From NCBI GenBank assembly GCA_019245275.1, contig JAFARW010000156.1, positions 1 to 28,489 on the forward strand: 28,489 bases of DNA. The letters are read 5' to 3'. The notes under the pieces were generated by a model. The model had not been told where the DNA came from. It ran no database searches and worked only from the letters and a program-made list of their open reading frames with translations. Shown here piece after piece: positions 6,557-14,088 of the stretch. The position numbers and the translations under genes are program-made. Each line of letters opens with the position of its first letter. Position 1 is the stretch's first letter. The DNA comes from Vulcanimicrobiota bacterium (GTDB taxonomy: Bacteria; Vulcanimicrobiota; Vulcanimicrobiia; Vulcanimicrobiales; Vulcanimicrobiaceae).

Positions 6557-8049
6557 CTCACTACTCACCCGTTATCATCGTTGGCGCCGGCCCGGTGGGG
6601 CTGTCGCTGGCAATCGGACTCTCCCGCCGCGGCGTCCCATCGACGATTATTGAAAAGGCGGAAGGCCTTGAGCCGTACTCGAGGGCGATTCTCGTTCCGG
6701 CCCGCACGCTGGACATCTTTGAGGAATGGGGCATCCTTGGCACGATGATCGATGCCGGTATCTACGTGCCGCAGTTGCGCGTTTACGACGCGCGTTCATC
6801 AAAGCTGGTTATCGCGATCGACTTTAGCGATCTCAAAGCTGTCACGCAAACTCCGGGCTTTCTCTTCCTTCCGCAAGATCGAATCGAGCGCTTGTTGCTC
6901 GAGGCCGTGCGCTCCTCACAATTGAGCAGCGTGCGGTTCGGAGCAGCCGCGACCGGATTTCAACAAACTTCGGAAGGTGTCACGGTCAGCGTTCAAGATC
7001 ACGGACAGAGTTACGAGATATCGGGCCGCTTTTTGGTCGGCTGCGATGGAGCACACAGTGTAACCCGCCGATCCCTGGGCCTATCTTTGCTCGGCAAAAC
7101 TCTTAAAGCCCGCGTCCTCATTGCTGACGTTGCGCTTTCCACTGACCTGGAATTGCCGACGCCGCGCCTTGCGCTGACTGCTAGCGGACCGCTTGTTTTG
7201 CTGAAGTTTGATGAAAACCGCTGGCGGATCGTGGGTGTCGTTGAGCGCGACGAGACAGAAGAGGAGGCGCGTTCCGAGGCGGGTGTGGCCTCGAGAGTGC
7301 GGGCTCTCGCCGGTGATGTTCCGTTTCGGCTACTTTGGTCCAGTACTTTTCAAATCCACAATCGCATGGCGCAGAAGATGCGCGTGGCAAATGTACTGCT
7401 TGCCGGTGATGCAGTTCACTTGAGCAGTCCCGCCGGTGGTATGGGGATGAACAGCGGGATCGAAGATGCTCACAACTTGGCATGGAAACTCGCGCTCGCG
7501 CTATCTCGGAACGACGCGAACGTCCTGGACAGCTATGAAACCGAGCGCATGTACGCCATGAAGCACGCAGTTGAGCCTACATCGGACGTTGCAAGCAATA
7601 CGCTCTACTTTGCGCCATGGCCGTTGCGGCTTTTCTTTATCAGCTTGTTCTACGTGATAATGCGCATCAAACCGGCACGAAGTCGGATCTTGGCGATGAT
7701 GAATATGCTGTCAACAAAATACCCTCCATCGGACATCGCTCGTGGCGACGCGCGATGGGTCGGACGCATCGCTCCCAACTGTGCGATTACGAACAAGCCT
7801 CAAGTGCGCTTATTAGAGGGACGCTGGGGAAAGGCAGTCATCGTGTGCTACGACGTTGCAGCGAAGCCGGCTTACTCAGACGTGGTTTACGTTTCCGCGG
7901 AAAATGGCCAGGTATTCCGGCGCACGTGGAAAGTACGTCGTCCTTTTTGTGCCGTCATTAGACCCGATGGCTTCATCGGTTGGGCAAGAGAACGCCCTTC
8001 AGCGGGACACATTTCGGATGCCGTAAAATTTGCTTCGGAGATCAGCTAG
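6553..8049 (+). CDS. FAD-dependent aromatic-type monooxygenase (PHBH fold)
   Basis: This 498-aa flavoprotein has the three FAD/NAD(P)H motifs of the p-hydroxybenzoate hydroxylase fold (PF01494). They are IIVGAGPVGLSLA at residues 7-19, FLVGCDGAHSVTRRSLG near 160-176, and VLLAGDAVHLSSPAGGMGMNSGIEDA near 280-305. After the catalytic region comes a roughly 150-residue thioredoxin-like C-terminal domain ending with VIRPDGFIGWA, as in phenol hydroxylase and polyketide hydroxylases. It should hydroxylate an aromatic or polyketide-like substrate with NAD(P)H and O2; the substrate is unknown. It is coupled by ATGA to the upstream membrane protein and converges on the carboxyltransferase gene 12 bases away. 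Confidence 0.88.
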   Translation: MTHYSPVIIVGAGPVGLSLAIGLSRRGVPSTIIEKAEGLEPYSRAILVPARTLDIFEEWGILGTMIDAGIYVPQLRVYDARSSKLVIAIDFSDLKAVTQTPGFLFLPQDRIERLLLEAVRSSQLSSVRFGAAATGFQQTSEGVTVSVQDHGQSYEISGRFLVGCDGAHSVTRRSLGLSLLGKTLKARVLIADVALSTDLELPTPRLALTASGPLVLLKFDENRWRIVGVVERDETEEEARSEAGVASRVRALAGDVPFRLLWSSTFQIHNRMAQKMRVANVLLAGDAVHLSSPAGGMGMNSGIEDAHNLAWKLALALSRNDANVLDSYETERMYAMKHAVEPTSDVASNTLYFAPWPLRLFFISLFYVIMRIKPARSRILAMMNMLSTKYPPSDIARGDARWVGRIAPNCAITNKPQVRLLEGRWGKAVIVCYDVAAKPAYSDVVYVSAENGQVFRRTWKVRRPFCAVIRPDGFIGWARERPSAGHISDAVKFASEIS

Positions 8050-8061
8050 GGCGTTGGCGGG

Positions 8062-9615
8062 CTACAAAGGAATGTTGCCGTGCTTGCGTTTCGGGCGGTC
8101 GACGCGCTTATTCGCGAGCATGTCGAGCGATTTCGCGATCACGCGCCGCGTATGGCGCGCCTCAACGACATCATCAACGTAACCGCGCTCCGCGGCAATA
8201 TACGGGTTATCGAAACGCTCGGTGTACTCGTCGATCAGCTCCTGCATCTTCGCATCTTTGTCTTTTGCGGCTGAAATCTCGCGGCGGAAGATCGTTCTTA
8301 CCGCGCCCTCGGCGCCCATGACGGCGATCTCTGCGGTCGGCCACGCAATATTGACATCGGCGCGGATATGTTTGCTGGCCATAACGTCGTACGCGCCGCC
8401 ATACGCTTTGCGCGTGATGATCGTGATCTTCGGCACCGTTGCCTCGGCGAAGGCATAGAGCAGTTTGGCGCCGTGTTTGATGATGCCGCCGTATTCTTGC
8501 TCGGTGCCCGGTAAAAAGCCGGGAACATCGACGAACGTGACGAGTGGAACATTGAAAGCATCGCAAAAGCGTACGAACCGCGCTGCCTTGATTGATGAAT
8601 CGATGTCGAGAACGCCGGCTAAGACCTGCGGCTGATTGCCGACGATGGCAACCGTCCGCCCGTTGACGCGACCGAAGCCGGTGATGATGTTTTGGGCGTA
8701 CAACGGGCTGATCTCGAAGAACTCCCCGTTGTCCATGATCGGCACGATGACATCGTGCATATCGTACGGTTTGTTCGGCTGATCGGGCACAACGCCGTCC
8801 AGCGCGGCGACCTCCCGTGCCGGGTCGTCGTCGCAAGCATAGCGTGGCGGATCTTCGAGGTTGTTTTGCGGGATGAACGAGAGCAGGCTCTTAGCGAGCG
8901 CGACCATTTGGTCTTCATCGGAAGCCGTTAAATGTGCGACGCCGCTCTTGGTTGCGTGGGTGACCGCGCCGCCGAGTTCTTCGAACGTCACGTCCTCACC
9001 GGTCACCGTCTTGATGATCTCGGGGCCGGTAATGAACATCTGCGCGATCTTTTCAGTCATGATGATGAAGTCGGTGATCGCGGGCGAGTAAACTGCTCCG
9101 CCGGCACACGGGCCTGCAACAAGGCTGATCTGCGGAATGACACCACTCGCTTGTACGTTGCGCCAGAAGATTTCCGCATATCCGCCGAGGCTGACGACGC
9201 CTTCTTGGATGCGCGCGCCGCCTGAGTCGTTGATTCCGATCATTGGCGAACCGGTGCGCAGCGCAAGGTCCATGACCTTGCAGATTTTTTCCGCGAAAAC
9301 TTCGCCGAGTGAGCCACCAAGGACGGTGAAATCTTGCGAAAACAAAAAAACCTGTCGCCCGTCGATGAGCGCGCGGCCGGTGACCACGCCGTCGCCGAGA
9401 AATTCTTTCTCTTCGAGCCCAAACGCAATGCTGCGATGCACCGCAAACTGATCGAGCTCGATAAAAGATCCGTCGTCTACGAGGGCGTCAATCCGCTCGC
9501 GTGCCGTTCGCTTGCCGCGCTTGTGTTGTTTTTCGTTCGCATCACCCCCGGCCGGCCTGAGTGCCTGATCGCGCTTGCGCTCGAGTTCATCGTATTTTTC
9601 TTTACGCGACTTCAT
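8062..9615 (-). CDS. pccB: Propionyl-CoA carboxylase beta chain (carboxyltransferase)
   Basis: The 517-aa product has the two crotonase-like halves of acyl-CoA carboxyltransferases. SGGARIQEGV (about 131-140) and the region around AGPCAGGAVYSPA lie in the N-half; DVPGFLPGTEQEYGGIIKHGAK and RKAYGGAYDVMASKH lie in the C-half. Asp410 in GGAYDVM corresponds to S. coelicolor PccB Asp422, a position known to favour propionyl-CoA, where acetyl-CoA-preferring AccB has Ile. It moves the carboxyl from biotin of the alpha chain (3432-5159) to propionyl-CoA. Its ATG overlaps the MFS gene stop (ATGA), so it is the last gene of a DUF59-MFS-pccB operon. Confidence 0.93.
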   Translation of the reverse strand: MKSRKEKYDELERKRDQALRPAGGDANEKQHKRGKRTARERIDALVDDGSFIELDQFAVHRSIAFGLEEKEFLGDGVVTGRALIDGRQVFLFSQDFTVLGGSLGEVFAEKICKVMDLALRTGSPMIGINDSGGARIQEGVVSLGGYAEIFWRNVQASGVIPQISLVAGPCAGGAVYSPAITDFIIMTEKIAQMFITGPEIIKTVTGEDVTFEELGGAVTHATKSGVAHLTASDEDQMVALAKSLLSFIPQNNLEDPPRYACDDDPAREVAALDGVVPDQPNKPYDMHDVIVPIMDNGEFFEISPLYAQNIITGFGRVNGRTVAIVGNQPQVLAGVLDIDSSIKAARFVRFCDAFNVPLVTFVDVPGFLPGTEQEYGGIIKHGAKLLYAFAEATVPKITIITRKAYGGAYDVMASKHIRADVNIAWPTAEIAVMGAEGAVRTIFRREISAAKDKDAKMQELIDEYTERFDNPYIAAERGYVDDVVEARHTRRVIAKSLDMLANKRVDRPKRKHGNIPL

Positions 9616-11063
9616 GAGGCACTCGCCGTGTGGTGATCGCGAGAGAAGAATATGAGTTTCCCGAATGGTAGGTGGTGGTGCACAATCGGTGTGCCCGCTT
9701 TTGCGGCGCCGACGCCACGCATCGTAAGGAACGAGATGCCGACGAGCACCATGAACGCGATCGACGTCAGAAATGCGCCGCGCGTTCCGAGCGTTGTCTC
9801 AAAGACCGTACCGCCGATCGCAACGCCGAGACTCAAACCGACCTGAATCGCCGTGCTCAAAATTCCGGAGGCGGCGCCAGTTTGATCGGGTGGAATGTGC
9901 GCAAGACCGACCATCATCGACATCTGATAGGTGATCATGCAGCCAAATCCCGCAATGACGGTGCCGGGCAGCGCGCCGATCCAGTAGGAGGTGTGCGGAT
10001 TGATCAGCGTCATGATGATCCCGCCTGCGATCATGAGCGCTGTTGCAGTGATTCCGACCGTGCGTCCCCCAAAGCGTGTCGCAAGCGGTGCGCTGAACGG
10101 CCCCGCAAAAGCTGTCAGCAGAATCGACATCGGTAAAAACGCCATCGCCGCGCGCCACGGTGCCCAGTGTAGTCCGCTCTGAAAGTAGATGGACGCATAG
10201 ACGAAGAGCGCGGCATAGGCCGCCGCTTGAAAGGTAGCGACATTTGCGGATGGCGTCAGATTCGGAAGCCGGAATACTGAGAGCGGCATCACCGGATTGC
10301 GAACCCGGGATTCGACGAAGACGAACGCGCTGAGGACGACGATCGCTAAGGCGAGCCGCCAAAGTGTTGCAAAGGAGAGCAGGCCGTCTTCGGCGATCTC
10401 TTCGATCGCGTAGATCAGGAGCAAGATGCCGGCCGTCATCAGCAGCGCGCCGACATAATCGATGCGCTCGCGAACGCGGGGGCTCAGCTCACGCGGCACC
10501 AAGATCGGCGTCAGCGCCAGCAACGCAACGCCGATCGGCACGTTGACGAAGAAAACGGCGCGCCACCCAAGAGCGCTGGTCAGAATTCCGCCGAGCAGAA
10601 TCCCGGCCGTTAAACCGGCGCTTCCGATTACCCCCCAAAGGCTGAGCGCGCGATTGCGCGGTGCGCCTTCCTCAAAGAGATCGGTCACCAGAGCCAGCGC
10701 CGCCGGATTGACCATTGCAGCACCGAGACCTTGAACGCCGCGCATGATCACCAGAAACGCCGGACCATGTGCGAATCCTGCGACAAGCGACGATGCTGTG
10801 AAGATCAGCAAACCGACGACGAAGATCACGCGCCGTCCGACGAGATCGCACAAGCGACCGGCGACCATCAAGAATCCTGCAAAGATGATCGTGTACGCGC
10901 TGATCACCCACTGCAGATCGCCGGGATCGAAATGCAACGCTTGCTGGATCGCCGGCATCGCGATGCTGACGATCGAGAAGTCGAGCACAATCATAAAGAA
11001 CGTCACGCATAAAAGCACGAACGTCGGCCAGGGGTTTGCTGTTTTCGGCTTCGCCGCTACCAA
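9612..11063 (-). CDS. MFS transporter, DHA2 (EmrB/QacA-like) drug:H+ antiporter family
   Basis: This 483-aa polytopic protein has 13-14 predicted helices. It shows MFS motif A, GRLCDLVGRRVIF, after the second helix. A motif-C-like stretch, GSAGLTAGILLGGIL, precedes GWRAVFFVNVPIGV, typical of 14-helix DHA2 exporters. The C-terminus is short and His-rich (PIVHHHLPFG). Likely substrates are hydrophobic toxins or metabolites; nothing identifies them. The only plausible start is a TTG at 11063, overlapping the end of the DUF59 gene by 7 bases, and the stop overlaps pccB. It could in principle pair with the EmrA/TolC genes at 25322-28489, but there is no direct link. Confidence 0.9.
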   Translation of the reverse strand: MVAAKPKTANPWPTFVLLCVTFFMIVLDFSIVSIAMPAIQQALHFDPGDLQWVISAYTIIFAGFLMVAGRLCDLVGRRVIFVVGLLIFTASSLVAGFAHGPAFLVIMRGVQGLGAAMVNPAALALVTDLFEEGAPRNRALSLWGVIGSAGLTAGILLGGILTSALGWRAVFFVNVPIGVALLALTPILVPRELSPRVRERIDYVGALLMTAGILLLIYAIEEIAEDGLLSFATLWRLALAIVVLSAFVFVESRVRNPVMPLSVFRLPNLTPSANVATFQAAAYAALFVYASIYFQSGLHWAPWRAAMAFLPMSILLTAFAGPFSAPLATRFGGRTVGITATALMIAGGIIMTLINPHTSYWIGALPGTVIAGFGCMITYQMSMMVGLAHIPPDQTGAASGILSTAIQVGLSLGVAIGGTVFETTLGTRGAFLTSIAFMVLVGISFLTMRGVGAAKAGTPIVHHHLPFGKLIFFSRDHHTASAS

Positions 11064-11368
11064 ATACCGAGCATCATCTTCACATCATCGCTTGCCATTT
11101 CGCGCGGGTCCCAAGGCGGCGAAAATGTGATGTCGACTTTGGCGGTTTGCACGCCTTCCATCGCTTGGATGCGGTCCATCACTTCCTGACGAAACTGCGG
11201 TCCGACGGGACACATCGGTGAAGTCAACGTCATCGTTACCGTTACATGCTCGTTGTTTTCGCCCTCGACCGCGACGTCATAAATCAAACCGAGATCCACA
11301 ACGCTCAAATGGAGCTCCGGATCCAACACATCTTTGAGCGTGGAGCGAACTTTATCGGTGGTCGGCAT
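11057..11368 (-). CDS. MIP18/DUF59 family iron-sulfur cluster assembly protein (SufT/PaaD-like)
   Basis: This 103-aa protein is a single DUF59 domain. It has DPELHLSVVDLGLIYDV near residues 16-32, then LTSPMCPVGPQF with the conserved Cys, and the C-terminal FSPPWDPREMASDDVKMMLGIW region typical of SufT-like proteins. The family helps mature Fe-S proteins; PaaD relatives act on the phenylacetyl-CoA monooxygenase, but no paa genes are present. AGGAAAGGA lies about 11 bases before the ATG at 11368. It leads the operon with the MFS and pccB genes and diverges from clpC across 158 bases. Confidence 0.88.
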   Translation of the reverse strand: MPTTDKVRSTLKDVLDPELHLSVVDLGLIYDVAVEGENNEHVTVTMTLTSPMCPVGPQFRQEVMDRIQAMEGVQTAKVDITFSPPWDPREMASDDVKMMLGIW

Positions 11369-11405
11369 GACGCGGCAATCCTTTCCTGCAGTCGGGCGGC
11401 GAAAC

Positions 11406-11434
11406 TTCCGCTATCCTCTTAAGGTTACTATAAT
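11406..11434 (+). promoter_or_regulatory. Candidate sigma-A-type promoter for clpC
   Basis: TATAAT at 11429-11434 is a perfect -10 hexamer. A poor -35 (TTCCGC, 11406-11411) lies 17 bases upstream. It would start transcription near 11441, leaving an 80-90 base leader before clpC. No CtsR heptads or CIRCE element is visible. The opposite strand of the same spacer must drive the DUF59 operon. Confidence 0.5.
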
Positions 11435-11447
11435 AGACCAAAGGTTC

Positions 11448-11460
11448 GGCGGGTCCCGCC
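11448..11460. promoter_or_regulatory. Perfect inverted repeat at the clpC transcript start (operator or 5' hairpin candidate)
   Basis: GGCGGG-T-CCCGCC has two perfect 6-base arms around one base. It begins 14 bases after the TATAAT, where a repressor or a 5' RNA hairpin could act. A GC-rich palindrome of this size can arise by chance, so the role is inferred from position only. Confidence 0.35.
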
Positions 11461-11526
11461 CGCGCAGTTCGTGTCACGGCGGGGCGTGCAGTTTGGTTTT
11501 GAGGTTATAGGGAGAAGAAACACGCG

Positions 11527-14019
11527 ATGTCGATGTGGGAACCGTTCACCGAACGAGCAAGGCGCAGCATCGTGCTGGCTCAGGAAGAGGCGCAACGGCT
11601 CGGCAACAACTACATCGGAACCGAGCACATTCTGCTCGGCATCATCTCCGAAGGCGAGAGCTTAGCCGCCAAAGTCCTCGAAACGCTGGGCGTCAATCTG
11701 GCAAAGGTACGGCAAGAAGTTGAGGCGATCGTCGGCCGGGGCGGCCAAACCGTCCAGCAAGAGATGGTCTTCACGCCGCGCGCTAAGCGCGTTATCGAGC
11801 TTGCTTTCGAAGAGGCGCGTCAGCTCAACCACAACTACATCGGCACGGAGCACCTGCTTCTCGGCCTAATCCGTGAAGGCGAAGGCGTCGCCGCGCGCGT
11901 CCTCACGAACCTCGGCGTCGACCCCGCGAAGGTACGACTCCAGACGACCTCGCTGCTCGGAGCCGAAGGCCAGCCGCCGGCGCCGAAGGGCAAATCGAAG
12001 ACGCCGACGCTCGACGCCTACGGTCGCGATTTAACGCAATTGGCTCGCGAGAACAAACTCGATCCCGTCATCGGACGATCGATGGAGATCGAGCGTGTCA
12101 TTCAGATTCTCTCGCGGCGCACGAAAAACAATCCGGCTCTCATTGGTGAACCGGGCGTCGGCAAGACGGCGATTGCCGAGGGCTTAGCGCAACGCGTCAT
12201 TAAGGGTGACATTCCCGAACCGTTGCGCGACCGGCGCGTGATCACGCTCGATTTGGCCGGTTTGGTTGCCGGTACGAAATATCGCGGCGAGTTCGAGGAG
12301 CGCATGAAGCGCGTAATGGATGAGATCCGTGGCGCATCCGGCGAGATCATCCTTTTCATTGACGAACTGCACACGCTGGTCGGTGCCGGCGCCGCTGAAG
12401 GCGCAATCGATGCTAGCAATATCATCAAGCCCGCTCTGGCACGCGGTGAGTTGCAATGCATCGGCGCGACGACGCTTAATGAATTTCGCAAGTACATTGA
12501 AAAGGATGCTGCACTCGAACGGCGCTTCCAGCCGATCATGGTCGGCGAGCCCAGCATCGATGAGACGATCGAAATCCTCAAAGGATTGCGCGATCGTTAC
12601 GAGGCGCACCACAAGGTACAGATCACCGATGAGGCGCTCGCCGCTGCAGCGCGTTTAGGCGATCGCTACATCACGGATCGCTTCTTGCCCGATAAAGCGG
12701 TCGATTTGATCGACGAAGCATCGTCGCGCGTTCGTTTGCAGGCGACGCTTCCGCCGCCCGAGATTCGCGAAGTCGATGCGCAGCTGCGCAAAGTGCTGAC
12801 CGAAAAAGAGTCGGTCGTCAAGTCGCAAGAGTTTGAAAAAGCGGCCGCGATTCGCGACCGTGAGGAAAAACTGCGCCTCGAAAAAGCCCGTCTAGAGCAA
12901 GAGTGGCACGAAAAGCGCGCGCAGGATGATAAGGCACTCAAGGTTACGGATGAAGATATCGCCGGTATCGTTTCATCGTGGACGAAGATCCCGGTTTCCA
13001 AACTCGCCGAAGCGGAGACCGCCAAGCTCCTGAATATGAAGGAGTCGCTTCATAAGCGCGTCGTCGGTCAAGACGAAGCGATCGAAGTTGTTACACGCGC
13101 GATTCGACGTTCACGCGCCGGTTTGAAGAATCCGCATCGGCCGATCGGGTCGTTCATCTTCCTCGGACCAACGGGCGTCGGCAAGACTGAAGTAGCGCGC
13201 AGCGTCGCGGAGTTTCTTTTCGACGATGCCGATTCGATCATCCGGATCGATATGTCCGAGTATATGGAGAAATACGCCGTTAGCCGCCTTGTCGGCGCAC
13301 CGCCGGGGTATGTTGGTTATGAAGAAGGCGGTCAGCTGACGGAAGCCGTGCGGCGCCGTCCGTATTGCGTCGTGCTCCTCGACGAAATCGAAAAGGCGCA
13401 CCCGGACGTCTTTAACATCCTCTTGCAAGTGCTCGATGATGGGCGCTTAACCGACAGTCAGGGCCGCGTCGTCGATTTCAAAAATTCCGTGATCGTCATG
13501 ACGAGCAACGTCGGAGCGACCGGCATGCAGACGACGACGGACATCGGTTTTCGCCCGCAGCGCGACGAAGGCAAAACCGAAGACCAGATGTATGAGAAGA
13601 TGAAGAGCAAGGTGCTTGAGGAGGTCAAGCACACGTTCCGTCCGGAGTTTCTCAATCGCGTCGACGAAGTCGTTGTCTTCCATCAGTTGACGCGCGAAGA
13701 GATCGAGCAGATCGTCGGGCTCGAGCTCGACAAAGTCATTCGCGAGGTCAAGGCGCAGGATATGCATCTGGAAGTTACCGAGGATGCGAAGAAATTGCTC
13801 GCCCAAAAGGGTTGGGATCCGCAATTCGGCGCGCGGCCGCTGCGGCGTGCAATTCAACGCGAAGTGGAGGATGAGCTTTCCGAGGAGATGCTTCGCGGCA
13901 CATTCTCGGGCGGCGACCATGTGCTCGCGGAAGTCAATCCTGACAACCCGGATAAGCTAAAGTTCAGCAAGATCCCGGCGGTCGAACCGCCACCAATTCC
14001 CGAACCGGCAACGACGTAA
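11527..14019 (+). CDS. clpC: ATP-dependent Clp protease ATP-binding subunit ClpC
   Basis: The 830-aa protein has two N-terminal Clp repeats (about 3-70 and 78-145, each with NYIGTEHxLLG). AAA domain 1 has Walker A GEPGVGKT near residue 207 and Walker B ILFIDELHTLVGAG. A middle region with a UVR-like segment (FEKAAAIRDREEKLRLEKA, about 435-455) follows. AAA domain 2 has GPTGVGKT near 547 and VVLLDEIEKAHPDVF. An IGF tripeptide (673-675) is at the expected ClpP-docking loop, so it should feed substrates to ClpP. GGGAG lies 12 bases before the ATG. No ctsR, mcsA or mcsB is adjacent, unlike the Firmicutes operon. The gene is followed by a repeat hairpin. Confidence 0.97.
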   Translation: MSMWEPFTERARRSIVLAQEEAQRLGNNYIGTEHILLGIISEGESLAAKVLETLGVNLAKVRQEVEAIVGRGGQTVQQEMVFTPRAKRVIELAFEEARQLNHNYIGTEHLLLGLIREGEGVAARVLTNLGVDPAKVRLQTTSLLGAEGQPPAPKGKSKTPTLDAYGRDLTQLARENKLDPVIGRSMEIERVIQILSRRTKNNPALIGEPGVGKTAIAEGLAQRVIKGDIPEPLRDRRVITLDLAGLVAGTKYRGEFEERMKRVMDEIRGASGEIILFIDELHTLVGAGAAEGAIDASNIIKPALARGELQCIGATTLNEFRKYIEKDAALERRFQPIMVGEPSIDETIEILKGLRDRYEAHHKVQITDEALAAAARLGDRYITDRFLPDKAVDLIDEASSRVRLQATLPPPEIREVDAQLRKVLTEKESVVKSQEFEKAAAIRDREEKLRLEKARLEQEWHEKRAQDDKALKVTDEDIAGIVSSWTKIPVSKLAEAETAKLLNMKESLHKRVVGQDEAIEVVTRAIRRSRAGLKNPHRPIGSFIFLGPTGVGKTEVARSVAEFLFDDADSIIRIDMSEYMEKYAVSRLVGAPPGYVGYEEGGQLTEAVRRRPYCVVLLDEIEKAHPDVFNILLQVLDDGRLTDSQGRVVDFKNSVIVMTSNVGATGMQTTTDIGFRPQRDEGKTEDQMYEKMKSKVLEEVKHTFRPEFLNRVDEVVVFHQLTREEIEQIVGLELDKVIREVKAQDMHLEVTEDAKKLLAQKGWDPQFGARPLRRAIQREVEDELSEEMLRGTFSGGDHVLAEVNPDNPDKLKFSKIPAVEPPPIPEPATT

Positions 14020-14025
14020 GCATTC

Positions 14026-14088
14026 TGTTATCCTGAGCTTGTCGAAGGGGCACCGTAATCGCGGCGCTTCGACAGGCTCAGCGTGACA
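14026..14088 (+). repeat. REP-like repeat, copy 3: complete two-arm hairpin
   Basis: The left arm CTGAGCTTGTCGAAG (14033-14047) and right arm CTTCGACAGGCTCAG (14067-14081) form a 15-bp stem with one G-T position. The 19-base loop contains CACCGTAATCG. The left 36 bases align without gaps to copies at 127 and 24629; the right arm matches the 701-724 copy. It lies directly after the clpC stop and its right end supplies the GTG (14083) used as start of the next ORF. It may act as an mRNA-end hairpin, though no T-run follows. Confidence 0.85.

Noticed and set aside
9672..10136. Plus-strand ORF of 154 codons opposite the MFS gene
   Set aside because: It is a shadow of the transporter gene with Arg/His/Asp-rich composition and no motif.
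11369..11526. CtsR or CIRCE operator before clpC
   Set aside because: Neither the tandem GGTCAAA heptads nor the TTAGCACTC/GAGTGCTAA pair is present.
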